From: Melioribacter roseus P3M-2
Lineage (GTDB): Bacteria; Bacteroidota; Ignavibacteria; Ignavibacteriales; Melioribacteraceae
Assembly: GCF_000279145.1 (NCBI RefSeq)
Contig: NC_018178.1
Location: 2,276,001 to 2,340,000 of the forward strand
DNA length: 64,000 bases
Direction: 5' to 3'
Below, in pieces: positions 54,327-64,000 of this stretch (within the stretch, counting starts at the first letter, position 1; each line of letters starts with the position of its first letter). The notes beneath the pieces were generated by a model, which made no database searches, was not told the origin of the DNA, and saw only the letters and a list, made by a program, of their open reading frames with translations. The position numbers and the translations under genes are program-made.

Positions 54327-57300
54327 ATGCAAAAATCATTTTTTATATTAATTGTAATTCTGTTGGTGTTTTCCTCATGTAAATTAAAAGAAGAATCCGA
54401 CATTACGGGTCCCGGCGGCGGCGTTACGGAAAGTTTGAAAATCACTGCCCCCAACGGAGGCGAAGTTATTATTGAAGGCACATCGTATGAAATCAAGTGG
54501 AGCGGCACTACATCTTCGCTCCTTAACCTTTACTATTCGATAGATAACGGCGGCAAATGGGCTCCGATCGCCGACAGTATCCAGAATACCGGCGTGTATG
54601 TCTGGTTCCCGGTTCCCAGCCAGATATCGAGCCAATGCAAAGTTCGTATTACGAATATAGAAGAAACCGCTTTCGATGAAAGCGATACTACTTTCAGCAT
54701 TATCAGAAGCAGTAACGAAAGTCTTAAAATTATTAGCCCTGTGGGCGGCGAAGAATGGGAAGCCGGCACTTCGAAGGAAATTAAATGGTACAGTACAGGC
54801 ATCGATTCGGTAATAATTGAATACACTACCGATAACGGAAATCACTGGAATTATATTGCTACCGACAAAAAAATACCGGTATTTTTTATTGGGAACCAGT
54901 GCCGAATACGCCTTCTACTTTGGCGAGAATTCGCATTAAAGACGCCGAAGACGGAAGTCCTTACGTCGAAAGCGACAATGTATTCTCGATTTTACCAGAG
55001 CCTCAGATAAAAGTGCTCGAGCCCAACGGCGGTGAAATTTGGCTTGCCGGTTCTACCCAGAAAATCGAATGGCTTTCTGAAAACATTAAGAATGTAAAAA
55101 TCGCTTATACGATAAATAACGGATACGAGTGGATTACAATCGAAGATTCTATACCGAGCACGGGCTTTTACGAATGGGAAAATATACCCGACCTAAATTC
55201 GAAACTGTGTAAGATTAGAATCTACGACGCTCTCGACGGCGAGCCGTGGGACGTTTCGGACAACACATTCCAAATTACCAATCAGGTAAGTCAGGCAATC
55301 GAAATTACAAGTCCCAACGGAGGAGAAAGCTGGCAGGCGGGAACTGCTCAAAATATTACATGGTCTTCGGTTGGGATTAAAAATGTAAGTCTCGAATTCT
55401 CGGCTAATAACGGACTTACATGGGATGTAATTGCAGAGAACGTACCGAATTCCGGCGCATACGAATGGAACGTCCCGGATAAACTTTCGACTCAATGCCT
55501 TATCAGAATAAAAGATGCCGAAGACGGCAATCCCGTCGACCAGAGCAACAAGGTATTTAGGATTGTGCCCAAACCCAAAATCGAAGTTGTATATCCGGAC
55601 GGAGGCGAAACGTGGACTGCGGGCGTGCTCGATACGATTCGATGGAATTCAATCGGCGTTGAAAACGTGACAATTATGTACAGTTCCAACAACGGGATTA
55701 CCTGGGATCAACTGGTCGAAAAAACTCCTTCGAACGGTAAATATCCCGCTAGTTTTACCGTGCCTTCGAATCAATATAAAATCAGAATATTCGACTACGA
55801 TAACGGGTCGCCGATTGACGAAAGCGACGGTACTTTCATTGTATTGTCCGAACCGAATATAACGGTATTAACGCCTAACGGCGGCGAAGAGTGGTACGCC
55901 GGATCGAGCGATAATATTATATGGAAATCGACAAATATAGAAAACGTGAAAATTGAATATTCGATTAATAACGGCGCTTCATGGAAGACTATAGTCGAAA
56001 GCGCTCCCAGTACCGGATTCTTTGCATGGAATAATATTCCTGACGTAAACTCGCTGTTATGTAAAATAAGGATAAGCGACGCCGACGACGGGATTCCGGC
56101 AGATGTCTCGGACGATGTATTCTCGATTACTAATAAAGGAAATCAATTAATTCAGGTAACGAGCCCCAACGGCGGAGAATCGTTGACTGCCGGAGGAAGT
56201 TACAATATTAAATGGAACGCCGCGGGTATTGAAAACGTAAAAATCGAGTACACATTTAATAACGGAATTAGCTGGAATACAATCGTAGAAAGCACTCCCA
56301 GTACCGGGTTTTATAACTGGAGTAAAATACCGAATACTACATCGACAAATTGTAAAATTCGCATAAGCGACGCTGAAGACGGCAGTCCGAGCGACGAAAG
56401 CGACGCTTTCTTTAATATTGAACCCGAACCGTATATTCAGGTGCTCGAACCGAATGGAGGAGAAAGTCTTTTCTACGGAACGCCGGTAGAAATTAGATGG
56501 GCTTCTGAAAATGTTAGATATGTTAAAATCGAATATACTATAAACGGAGGCGCTGACTGGGTAACAATAGTTAATTCTGTCGAAAGTATTGGTACTTATG
56601 TCTGGAACACCGTTCCGAATACAAATTCATTGCAGTGCAGGATAAAAATTAGCGACGCTACCGACGGAGTGCCTTTCGACGTCTCCGACAATAATTTCCA
56701 GATATCTAATCAAATTACACAAACAATGAGAGTAATATCGCCCAACGGCGGAGAAAAATGGCAGTCGGGCACATCACAAAATATCCAGTGGGATTCAAAA
56801 GCTGTTACTAATGTGGATATTGAATATACAATTAACAACGGATTAACATGGACGCCGATAGTCTCAAATTATCCGAGTTCGGGTTCGTACGAGTGGAATC
56901 CGGTTCCAAACGTAAATTCTACTCAATGCAAAGTCAGAATTAAAGACAGTCAGGACGGAACTCCGGTTGACGAAAGCAACAGTACATTTTCCATTCAACC
57001 GAGTCAGAGTATCGAAGTGATTTATCCCACTTCAGGAGTAGAAATTTTGTCGGGTCAGAAGTTTAAGATTCAATGGAGATCTCAGGGAATAGAATACGTC
57101 AGGATTGAATTTAATCCGTATAATACTACCAGCGAACTGGATTGGAAAGTACTGGTTGACAGCGTCTCGGGCGCTGACGAAGGAGGCGGAATCCGCTCTT
57201 ATGAAGCGAGCTTTTCGATTGTATCCGATAATTACGTCATAAGAATAAGCGACGCCGCAGATAGATCGCCTCTTGATTACAGCGACGGCGTTTTCAAAGT

Positions 57301-57985
57301 AAAAGAACCGCCGACTATTAAGATCCTTGTGCCAAACGGCGGAGAGCAATGGCTTACGAGTAAATATAATGTTAGCGCCACCGACTATCAGAACTACCAT
57401 CCCTATGAAATAAGATGGAACGCAAATAATATAAAGAAAGTTAAGATCGAATGGTCGACTAACGGCGGCGGCACTTGGTATACGGTGCCGGGAGCGGAGA
57501 GCACGGATAACGACGGCAGCTTTATCTGGGCGCCCGGCAGGCTTGATTCGCCTCGACCCGACAGTTCAGATAATTGCAAAATCAGGATATCGTCTGCAGA
57601 CCCGGGCATTACGGCAAGCGACGTTACCGACGGTTATTTCTCGATTAGAGAAAGTAAAATGATAAGAGTAGAATTCCCGAGCGATGAAACCGAATACTTT
57701 ACGACAGATAATCCCGACCGTTATCCGATGGATATTAGGTGGACATCTTATGCCGTAACTTCAGTTGATATTTATTACAGTCTCGACAATGGAGTTACCT
57801 GGACGCTGCTTGTATCAAACCATCAGTCGACGGGAGCCTACGAATGGTTCTATCCTTATGATGCTGTTACAGGACCGTTCTCTACATTGGGACGTATCAA
57901 GATTGTAGATCACGACAATCCAAATATTTGGGATGTAAACGACGTTCCGTTCTGGCTCAATAAGCGCCAGGGACAGGGAAATTAA
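54327..57985 (+). CDS. Twelve-repeat Ig-like lipoprotein, with an apparent frameshift
   Basis: A lipoprotein (signal FFILIVILLVFSSC, lipobox Cys18) with twelve tandem repeats of about 95 residues (Ser-Thr-rich GPI-anchored/Kre9-like Ig fold). Each starts with a motif like KITAPNGGE, then WxAGxxxxIxW, a YSxNNGxxW strand, an YEWxxxP turn and CKVRIxDxxDGxPxDxSDxxF. The frame shifts at the A7 run 54867-54873, in the second repeat: adding one A gives DKKNTGIFYWEPVPNTP and joins the two reading frames (1219 residues). The first frame alone gives 227 residues. Likely surface-exposed adhesion or matrix role, by analogy only. Confidence 0.85.
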
Positions 57986-57991
57986 AATAAA

Positions 57992-58018
57992 ATCCCCCGT
58001 TTTCGGGGGATTTTTATT
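57992..58018 (+). terminator. Rho-independent terminator after the repeat lipoprotein
   Basis: Stem ATCCCCCG/CGGGGGAT with TTTT loop and trailing TTTTATTT. Confidence 0.93.
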
Positions 58019-58046
58019 TGTATAGAAGATTCCGAATTTATAAATT
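58018..58046 (+). promoter_or_regulatory. Candidate promoter for tRNA-Gln
   Basis: TTGTAT (-35), 17-base spacer, TAAATT (-10), 14 bases before the tRNA. It follows directly on the terminator. Confidence 0.45.
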
Positions 58047-58060
58047 TGACATGCTGATTT

Positions 58061-58131
58061 TGCCCCGTGGTGTAATGGGAACACGCTTGACTCTGGATCA
58101 AGAATTCAAGGTTCGAATCCTTGCGGGGCAG
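58061..58131 (+). tRNA. tRNA-Gln (CTG)
   Basis: Full cloverleaf: acceptor TGCCCCG/CGGGGCA with discriminator G, D arm GGTGTAATGGGAACAC, anticodon stem CTTGA/TCAAG with loop CTCTGGA (anticodon CTG), T arm CAAGG-TTCGAAT-CCTTG. No encoded CCA. Confidence 0.95.
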
Positions 58132-58178
58132 CAAAATCTTACCAAGAGTTATCCGAGTTTTTAACAATCACATCAATT

Positions 58179-60059
58179 CTACCTGGTATTTAGCAAGAGT
58201 TGAGAATATAAATTTTGTATGCCCGGATACGTAGGATTTATTCTTATCAGTTGTTCTGTAAGTTCTTTTGCCTTGTTGTATTCTTGGTTTAATGCATATG
58301 CTCCAGCTAAATTGTACATAACCTGCTGGTCGTTCGGATTGTATGAATGAGATTCTTCGAGATATTTAATCGATTCCTTTATATTACCGTCGCTCAACAT
58401 AATTTGACCAATCCATTTAGTTGAAAATGCGTCAGGTTTAAGACTGTAATGAAGAGTTAGTATTTCCAGCGCTTCGCGGAATTTATTCTGTTTGAGGAAA
58501 TCGACAGCAATGGTTTCCAGCAATATGTAGTTACTTTTAATGTACGGATATTCATAAATTAACGAACCAATGTGATTTACAAATTTTTTAACGTCGCCTG
58601 CATTTAAAAAATGCCTGGCGGTTAAATCCTGCGCTTCCGCCCATGTCAGTTTATTTGCTACTACTTTGTATGCAACCGAATCTATGAAAGTATGAGGCTT
58701 CAAGAGCTCTTTATAGCTTAATTTTTTATTTGTTTTATTATACGGCCAGTCATTCTTAAGTATCTTAATCCTGTAAACTGCTATAGTCGAATCGAGCTCG
58801 GAGAAAAAAAAGTTTGCGCGTGTTATGCTGTCTTGTATTTCTAACGGGTATTTGGGAGTCCCTTCAGGCAGCAGTTTTAAATGTGCAATTCGTTCGTAAA
58901 ATAATTTACCTATTAATTGCTGCCCTTCAAGAGTGGGATGCAGATGATCCGTCATTAAATTATCGCCAATAATTTTCATGGGCGAGGAGCTAGCCAGCAG
59001 AGAGTCTGAATCAATGTAAGATACGTTATATTTTTTCGCTAGGTCGATTATTATACCGTTTAATTCTTCAGGAGCTCTGAAGCGCAAAGCGTCCAGATCT
59101 TTGGCATATCTGAATAACGAATCTGCACTTTTAAAATTCGAATATCTCGCTCTCTCAACAGCTAAAGTAAATATGCTATCCGCTCTGGGCAATCCATTCG
59201 CTTCCGTTGATATAAATGGCGGCTGGTCTTTCAAATTCGAAGCTACGGTCGATACAATTAGAGGAATGTTATTTGACTTAGTTTGTCTTATTATCTTTTC
59301 TAGATTATTGCTGAATTGACGCAATCCCTCTTTATATTTTTCCGAATTAAACGGGATTACTTTTTCTTTTGCCATTTGCGACATTAAAGTGCCGCTGTTT
59401 ATTGCTTTTTTATTGAATATTAATTTTGAAACTTGTTTAATGATATCCCTGATTAACTGAGTCGTTTTGAATTTATTCAAAAAGATTAATATATCTGCGC
59501 TAAAGGTTGTGCTTCCGAAGCTTTCTAAAGAACCGACTCCAAGCGCGCCGTAATATTCATTATGACCTGCGTAAATTAAAATTAAGTCGGGTTGCTGTTT
59601 CACCACTTCGCCAATAAAATCCTTGATTGTATACGAATTCACGGCCGTTAAACTTAAATTAATAACTTCTATTTCTTTATGCGGATAATTTAATTCGAGT
59701 CTACGTCTCAAGTATCTCGAATAAGAACCCATCGGCATATAAGGATAACCTGCCGCGCTGCTGCCTCCCAATACGAATATTCTGTATGTACTGTCGGTTT
59801 TTTCTTTCCTGAATACGTCTCCTATGGATGTGGGAATAATGTTGATGCTGCTGAAATATCTTCTGCCTACTTCGGGATTTAAGGTATAATATTCTCCTTC
59901 AACTTCGCTCCACATTTCGGTTGAGTACCCGTAATCGAGTAATCGAAGGGTATATTCGAGCAAAAGGAAAAATACGATAGGAACCGACAGCATAATAATC
60001 CAAAAATAAAAGGGCGCTTTTTTGCCGGGCGTAGAGTTCTTCTTTTTCATAAGATGCAA
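58179..60059 (-). CDS. Membrane SGNH/GDSL-type hydrolase with TPR tail
   Basis: A 626-residue protein. N-terminal membrane anchor (FYFWIIMLSVPIVFFLLL), then an SGNH hydrolase domain with FVLGGSSAAGYP (block I, catalytic Ser), YAGHNEYYG (block III, Asn region) and DHLHPTLEGQQLIG (Asp/His block V), then two or more TPR motifs near the C-terminus (VMYNLAGAYALNQEYNKAKEL). It could act on surface polysaccharide acyl groups or lipids; substrate is not determined. It follows the lexA-linked genes by 35 bases. Confidence 0.82.
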   Translation of the reverse strand: MHLMKKKNSTPGKKAPFYFWIIMLSVPIVFFLLLEYTLRLLDYGYSTEMWSEVEGEYYTLNPEVGRRYFSSINIIPTSIGDVFRKEKTDSTYRIFVLGGSSAAGYPYMPMGSYSRYLRRRLELNYPHKEIEVINLSLTAVNSYTIKDFIGEVVKQQPDLILIYAGHNEYYGALGVGSLESFGSTTFSADILIFLNKFKTTQLIRDIIKQVSKLIFNKKAINSGTLMSQMAKEKVIPFNSEKYKEGLRQFSNNLEKIIRQTKSNNIPLIVSTVASNLKDQPPFISTEANGLPRADSIFTLAVERARYSNFKSADSLFRYAKDLDALRFRAPEELNGIIIDLAKKYNVSYIDSDSLLASSSPMKIIGDNLMTDHLHPTLEGQQLIGKLFYERIAHLKLLPEGTPKYPLEIQDSITRANFFFSELDSTIAVYRIKILKNDWPYNKTNKKLSYKELLKPHTFIDSVAYKVVANKLTWAEAQDLTARHFLNAGDVKKFVNHIGSLIYEYPYIKSNYILLETIAVDFLKQNKFREALEILTLHYSLKPDAFSTKWIGQIMLSDGNIKESIKYLEESHSYNPNDQQVMYNLAGAYALNQEYNKAKELTEQLIRINPTYPGIQNLYSQLLLNTR

Positions 60060-60094
60060 TTAAAATATTTATGAATGGAAGGAAAATAAAAAAA

Positions 60095-60469
60095 TTAATC
60101 AGATAACGGAACGACTCTTATCCTTTTCCTTAACTCCTCGGGCAAGCGAGAAATAACGATTTTTGCTCTTGATATATATTCTGCAGGTACGCCGATAAAA
60201 AGCGTCATCTGGGAATTCGACCTTCTTCCTCTAAAAAGCGTTGCAATTTTTGATTCGAGCGCGGCGCTCTCGAGTTCTTCTCCGCTCAAAGTAATGCCGA
60301 TTGCAATTCTCTTTTTAAAGCGGGCTACGGCGTCGACTTCTAGATTATCAATGGGGGAGGGCGGAGGCAGATACTTGCCGTATTTACGGCTTATCATCAT
60401 ATATCCGCTGTTTCTTATCTGATCGATAAGAAGTTCGACCCGTTCCTTATGCAGATTTCGTTTTTTCAT
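60095..60469 (-). CDS. Unknown protein linked to lexA (possible degenerate nuclease fold)
   Basis: A 124-residue protein. The order of helices and strands resembles a restriction-endonuclease-like (PD-(D/E)xK) fold: helix at the N-terminus (ELLIDQIRNSGY), then a strand, NLEVDAVARFKKRIAIGITL (with a conserved-looking Glu-x-Asp but Gly-Ile where Glu-x-Lys would be), ESKIATLF helix, MTLFIGVP, and a final strand RIRVVPL. So it may be an inactive nuclease-like protein. I do not recognise it. It lies 27 bases after the 73-residue gene on the same strand as lexA. Confidence 0.55.
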   Translation of the reverse strand: MKKRNLHKERVELLIDQIRNSGYMMISRKYGKYLPPPSPIDNLEVDAVARFKKRIAIGITLSGEELESAALESKIATLFRGRRSNSQMTLFIGVPAEYISRAKIVISRLPEELRKRIRVVPLSD

Positions 60470-60496
60470 TTTAATTGCAAAGAGGTATTATCGGAA

Positions 60497-60718
60497 TTAC
60501 AGGCGAAAATTTTGCATCCCCAAAATTTTTATGTTCGAAATCTTTTCGTATTCAAAACTTCGGATTTCATTAGCGCCGTTGATTCTTCCGTAGAGAACTT
60601 TTTTACCGCGGCGGTTGCGGGTAATATAATACGGCTCGACGATAAAAGGAGTAAGTCCGTACAGAAAAGAGATTCTGTTTCTGTTATAAATAGCGGTAGA
60701 AAATAATATGGTTTTCAT
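60497..60718 (-). CDS. Small WYL-like protein next to lexA
   Basis: A 73-residue protein. The strands and conserved positions resemble a stand-alone WYL domain core (RISFLYG, PFIVEPYYITR, KKVLYGRINGANEIRSFEYEKISNIKIL). WYL domains sense nucleotides or ssDNA in other proteins; here it lacks any DNA-binding part. AAGGAG precedes the ATG well. It starts 15 bases after lexA, so it is probably in the SOS transcript. Confidence 0.6.
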   Translation of the reverse strand: MKTILFSTAIYNRNRISFLYGLTPFIVEPYYITRNRRGKKVLYGRINGANEIRSFEYEKISNIKILGMQNFRL

Positions 60719-60733
60719 GTTTCGTTCTCCTTT

Positions 60734-61363
60734 TTAATGGTAGCTGCGGAATACTCCGACTACCTTTCCTATTATTGTAAATTCTTCGGGGTTGTCGACA
60801 ACGATCGGCTCGTAATTGTCGTTTTCCGGTATCAGGTAGATTTTGTCGTTCACTACCTGGAAACGTTTCATCGTTGCTTCGTCGTGCAGCAGGGCGACAA
60901 TAATATCGCCGTTTTGAGCTTCCCTTTGCGGCTGGATTATAACCAGATCGCCTTCCAGGATGCCGGCGTTAATCATACTGTCGCCTCTTACTTTCAGCCC
61001 GAAACATTCCGTCCGGTTGCCTACCAGATTCTTGTCCAGGGACAAATTGCCCTCGATATTTTCCTCGGCAAGAATCGGAGCGCCTGCCGCCACACGACCG
61101 ACAATCGGGATGTCGATAATGGAATTGGATTTTTCACGCGCGTTATCAACGATAAGCGATAGCGTACGGCTGGCGCCGCTCTCGTTGCTCAGATACCCTT
61201 TTTTAATTAATGCGTCGATATGCCGTTTGACTCCGAAAGTGCTGGCAATATTGAAATGCTTGCCGATTTCCCTGTATGTGGGCGGATATCCGTTGAAATC
61301 GACATAATCCTGTATGAAATCGAGAATTTCTTTTTGACGGTTTGTAATATTTTCTTTTTTCAT
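60734..61363 (-). CDS. lexA: LexA repressor, SOS regulator
   Basis: A 209-residue repressor starting MKKENITNRQ (an in-frame ATG upstream, 61459, lies before the promoter and is not used). Winged helix at the N-terminus (EILDFIQDYVDFNGYPPTYREIG, AST-type recognition helix), then the self-cleavage site Ala93-Gly94 in RVAAGAPI and the catalytic Ser129 (RGDSMINAG) and Lys166 (EATMKRF). RecA-stimulated cleavage is expected. It controls itself and two small genes downstream. Confidence 0.93.
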   Translation of the reverse strand: MKKENITNRQKEILDFIQDYVDFNGYPPTYREIGKHFNIASTFGVKRHIDALIKKGYLSNESGASRTLSLIVDNAREKSNSIIDIPIVGRVAAGAPILAEENIEGNLSLDKNLVGNRTECFGLKVRGDSMINAGILEGDLVIIQPQREAQNGDIIVALLHDEATMKRFQVVNDKIYLIPENDNYEPIVVDNPEEFTIIGKVVGVFRSYH

Positions 61364-61367
61364 AGTA

Positions 61368-61383
61368 GTGCTCGTTTGTACAC
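61368..61383 (-). promoter_or_regulatory. Candidate LexA operator (weak)
   Basis: GTGTACAAACGAGCAC lies just after the lexA -10 element. Its ends, GTGT and GCAC, are nearly inverted. LexA boxes of this group are not known to me, so this is a guess by position. Confidence 0.25.
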
Positions 61384-61387
61384 CTCT

Positions 61388-61416
61388 AATATAGTGAACG
61401 GATGTGCAGGTGTCAA
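61388..61416 (-). promoter_or_regulatory. lexA promoter
   Basis: On the minus strand: TTGACA, 17-base spacer, TATATT. A near-consensus sigma-70 promoter about 25 bases before the lexA start. Confidence 0.8.
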
Positions 61417-61435
61417 GTGGAAAATTATTTTTTTT

Positions 61436-61480
61436 CATAAAAAAGCCCGGCAGACACAATCCTTTGCATCAAACCGGGCT
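61436..61480 (-). terminator. Rho-independent terminator after the MCP gene
   Basis: On the minus strand, stem AGCCCGG/CCGGGCT with a 23-base loop, followed by TTTTTAT. It insulates the chemoreceptor gene from lexA. Confidence 0.85.
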
Positions 61481-61499
61481 CAAGAGGGGGATGTATGAA

Positions 61500-63755
61500 T
61501 CAGTTCATTTCCGGCAAAGCCAATTTTTCTTTCCGTTGAATTTTATATCCGTCGTTAGTATCGAGCTGGAATCTTTCGATTAATTCCTGCAGGCTTTCAG
61601 TCAACTGTGTAAGGTTATTTGTGGAATGGGCAATTTGAGAAGTGCTTGTCGCCGATTGCTGAGTAACCGTGGTTATATTTTCGATACTTTTACTGATTTC
61701 TTCCGCCGAAATCGATTGCTCCTGGCTGGCGCTTACGATGTTGTTGATAACTTCCGAAACGCTTTTGGCCGATTTATAGATTTCTTTCAGCACATTATCG
61801 ATCTCTTCGGTAAGTTTCATGCCGTTTTCGACGGAAATCTTTGCGTTAGCCATCGATTTATCGGCTTCCCGCACTTCCGCCTGAATCGATTTAATTGTGT
61901 CGGCAATTTCTTTGGTCGCTTTTGTAGTTCTTTCGGCAAGTTTACGAACTTCGTCGGCAACTACTGCAAAACCTCGTCCCTGCTCGCCAGCGCGCGCCGC
62001 TTCGATTGCTGCGTTGAGCGCAAGCAAATTGGTTTGGTCGGCAATTTCATCAATAACGCTGGTAATCTCTCCGATCTGATCGGTTTTGTTTGCAAGCGAG
62101 GCGATTATATTGGCTGCGCTCTCAGAGGATTCGACGATTTTGTCCATACCTTTTTTTGTGTCCGCCGTTTTATTTGTTCCTAATTCCGCAGCGGAGCTCG
62201 ATTGTTTAGACATCTCTGCGACTTCGGAGATGCTATTCGACATGTCGATAATCGATTTTGTCATCTTTTCTATCGAATATGTAATTTCGCTTACCTGTTG
62301 ATTTTGTTCCTGCGCGCCTGCCGCCATCTCTTCGGTTGACGAAGAAATTTGTATTGCGGCGCTGGCGGTGGCGTTAACCACTTCGCGTACTTTTATCAGA
62401 ATTTCTTTTAATTCGTCTATCATGCGATTGATGTCATGGCTGAGGTCGTAGAGCACGCTGTTTCGATCGATATCGAGTTTGCGGTTAAGTTTACCGTCGG
62501 CAATTTCGCGTATTACTTCGGCTATCGGGGCAATTTGTTCTTTTAAGTATGCTTCGTTTTTCTCTTCGATTTCCCGCATGTCGGTAAAGAATACAAAGGC
62601 TCCGTCCATCTCGCCTTTAGAATTTTTGATCGGTCCGGATTGAGCAAGTATCGGAATGTCTTCGCCTTTATTGTTTTTTATAAATGATTTGTCTCCTTTG
62701 AGGAAAATGCCTCCTACCGCGCGGCGGCTGATCGAATCGGCTCCGAATACCTCTTTTACTTTCATCTTGTTTACTATTTCCTCGGGTTTTTTTGTAGAAC
62801 CGATTATATCGAGAGCGGCTTGATTTATATATGTTATTGTCAGTTCTGTGTTGATCGTAAAAAACGCGCTGGCGACTCCGTTCTGGAAACTTCTGGAATG
62901 CGCTATCTCGTCTTTAATTTTTTTGATCATTTCCTCGAAAGAACGGCTCAAATTGCCTACTTCGTCTTTCCGGTCGGTATTCTCGAATTCAACGTTAAAA
63001 TTTCCTTCCAGTATTTCGGAAGCTTTGTTTGCCAGGTTATTAATCGGTTTGACTATCAGTTTTGTAATTACGGGAATGAAGGAGAACATTACAATTACGG
63101 TTATAATAATTATTAATATCGTTAACGATTTTGCCTCTTCTATTTGAGCTAAATATGTGTTGTTGAAATTTTCCGCTTCCTTATCGTAAAGTTCGACGAG
63201 TTTTTTCAGATGCATTTTAGCCGTGTCGAATTTTTTGAGCGCTTCTGCCGAAAGTAAATTATTTTGTACAACCAGCTCTTCGATTAAAGCCTGATTCTCC
63301 TCGTTATCTTCGGCTAACAACCGGTCGATTTTCTTCTGGTTATCGATTACCTGCTGATGAGTCGATTTCCATTTTTGCCAGTCCTCTTTGAAGCGAGCCC
63401 ATATTTTTTCCTCTTCTTCCTGTTTGGGTAAAGTATCGTAGATATTCCAGGCGTTATCGGCTCTTTCGAACGCGGCATTTATTGAATTATAAATTGACTG
63501 GCGAACCGCAGGGTCTTTCAAATCCCTGTTCAAAACTCCACGTTCGGCGCTCAGTACGGAAGTCTCTGCTTGATAGAGTGTGATTAGCGACTGGATGGAA
63601 GGGAGAATGTTTTTCCCCAGATGATTTACTACCGCTTCTTCTTCGTTCAGATTTTGATATGCAAGGAATGCATTGACGCCTGTCATTATTACTATCGCAG
63701 TAAAAAGAATGATGATTTTTGTGAGTATTTTAAGATCGTAAAATTTTTTGAGCAT
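61500..63755 (-). CDS. Methyl-accepting chemotaxis protein
   Basis: A 751-residue chemoreceptor. TM1 ([20 protein letters not shown]), a four-helix-bundle periplasmic sensor (about 33-200), TM2 ([20 protein letters not shown]), HAMP ([19 protein letters not shown]), a PAS domain ([22 protein letters not shown]), a second HAMP-like segment, and the signalling domain with the hairpin tip ([31 protein letters not shown]). Methylation Glu/Gln sites lie in the flanking helices. Ligand unknown. A terminator follows its end. Confidence 0.95.
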   Translation of the reverse strand: MLKKFYDLKILTKIIILFTAIVIMTGVNAFLAYQNLNEEEAVVNHLGKNILPSIQSLITLYQAETSVLSAERGVLNRDLKDPAVRQSIYNSINAAFERADNAWNIYDTLPKQEEEEKIWARFKEDWQKWKSTHQQVIDNQKKIDRLLAEDNEENQALIEELVVQNNLLSAEALKKFDTAKMHLKKLVELYDKEAENFNNTYLAQIEEAKSLTILIIIITVIVMFSFIPVITKLIVKPINNLANKASEILEGNFNVEFENTDRKDEVGNLSRSFEEMIKKIKDEIAHSRSFQNGVASAFFTINTELTITYINQAALDIIGSTKKPEEIVNKMKVKEVFGADSISRRAVGGIFLKGDKSFIKNNKGEDIPILAQSGPIKNSKGEMDGAFVFFTDMREIEEKNEAYLKEQIAPIAEVIREIADGKLNRKLDIDRNSVLYDLSHDINRMIDELKEILIKVREVVNATASAAIQISSSTEEMAAGAQEQNQQVSEITYSIEKMTKSIIDMSNSISEVAEMSKQSSSAAELGTNKTADTKKGMDKIVESSESAANIIASLANKTDQIGEITSVIDEIADQTNLLALNAAIEAARAGEQGRGFAVVADEVRKLAERTTKATKEIADTIKSIQAEVREADKSMANAKISVENGMKLTEEIDNVLKEIYKSAKSVSEVINNIVSASQEQSISAEEISKSIENITTVTQQSATSTSQIAHSTNNLTQLTESLQELIERFQLDTNDGYKIQRKEKLALPEMN

Positions 63756-63974
63756 GGCTCCCCCTTACATTTTGTAAATGTAAATTATGGTTAATCCCAA
63801 TATTATTATCGGGTTATTTTCTGATTATTTAAGTTTATTTTTTATTTTTTTTGAGGAAGGTTGTTAAATTATCCCATTTGCAGTCGATAATAATCAAGAT
63901 ATATGATGAGTAAAAAAAATGTGTTTTTTTAAAAGAATATTAATTAGTTTAGAATAAAACTTTATGAGGTGTCC

Positions 63975-64000
63975 ATGACTTCAAACAAAAATACAAGCGC
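63975..64000 (+). CDS. Possible start of a gene running off the window
   Basis: An ATG preceded by GAGGTG at good spacing begins MTSNKNTSA and runs to the window edge. Nine residues are too few to identify it. Confidence 0.3.

Noticed and set aside
54400-57960. Repeated DNA considered as a CRISPR array or satellite
   Set aside because: The repeats are about 285 bp, diverged at the DNA level, and encode a repeated protein domain.

Overview
The window is a stretch of a moderately AT-rich bacterial chromosome that fits the Ignavibacteria (Bacteroidetes/Chlorobi group, Melioribacter- or Ignavibacterium-like). Three things point there. A secreted subtilase ends in a type IX secretion (T9SS) sorting domain with a YPNPFN motif. 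A 2-oxoacid:ferredoxin oxidoreductase pair of korAB type is present. Outer-membrane barrels, TPR proteins and TonB/Exb energy transduction are abundant. The assignment is inference from protein character, not from a 16S gene or a search.

Layout. 1-5.6 kb: 3' end of htpG, a sugar-nucleotide epimerase, a soluble histidine kinase with an NtrC-type sigma-54 activator, and a predicted outer-membrane barrel. 5.6-8.1 kb (minus): HAD phosphatase and a PQQ-propeller exported protein. 8.2-14.0 kb: lepA, lepB (frameshifted), T9SS subtilase, O-methyltransferase and a small helical protein. 14.0-18.1 kb: Rrf2 regulator, YigZ protein, uvrA. 18.1-20.9 kb (minus): riboflavin operon ribD-ribE-ribBA-ribH, with RibD reduced to its deaminase domain. 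21.1-22.0 kb: a recently duplicated GIY-YIG/tRNA-Cys locus plus tRNA-Gly. 22.1-26.5 kb: UPF0316 protein, pcm (frameshifted), miaA, prfB with a +1 recoding site at UAA, and three small genes. 26.5-34.3 kb: LiaF/PspC-like membrane proteins, nadE, dsbD, korAB. 34.4-40.5 kb: nrnA-like phosphoesterase, pepA (frameshifted), dodecin, two peroxiredoxins, a PTPS/QueD enzyme, folE and two short-chain dehydrogenases. 40.5-42.8 kb: an ECF sigma/anti-sigma pair flanked by two Spy-like periplasmic proteins, then tRNA-Leu. 42.9-52.1 kb: TPR proteins, an outer-membrane barrel, HU and SPOR proteins (possibly one split gene), exbB, exbD, tonB. 52.1-54.2 kb (minus): small membrane proteins and a beta-propeller. 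54.3-58.0 kb: a lipoprotein of twelve ~95-residue repeats (frameshifted), then tRNA-Gln. 58.2-63.8 kb (minus): SGNH-TPR protein, two small unknown genes, lexA, and a chemotaxis receptor.

How the parts work together. Envelope biology dominates: signal peptidase, DsbD, ECF/Spy stress sensing, TonB energy transduction, a SPOR protein, a T9SS cargo and lipoproteins. A second theme is one-carbon, pterin and flavin chemistry (rib operon, PTPS-FolE-SDR, dodecin). Replication and repair genes (uvrA, lexA, an alkyltransferase-like protein) are scattered.

Most notable points: (i) the prfB frameshift site uses UAA rather than the usual UGA; (ii) five apparent coding breaks all lie at poly(A) runs, which suggests homopolymer sequencing errors or slippage; (iii) the GIY-YIG/tRNA-Cys duplication carries a 15-bp palindrome in place of part of the tRNA, in two copies; (iv) a lexA-linked pair of small genes, one resembling a stand-alone WYL domain and one a degenerate nuclease fold; (v) a possible HU-transmembrane-SPOR protein next to TonB/Exb. 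No CRISPR array, rRNA, integrase or complete insertion sequence was seen.
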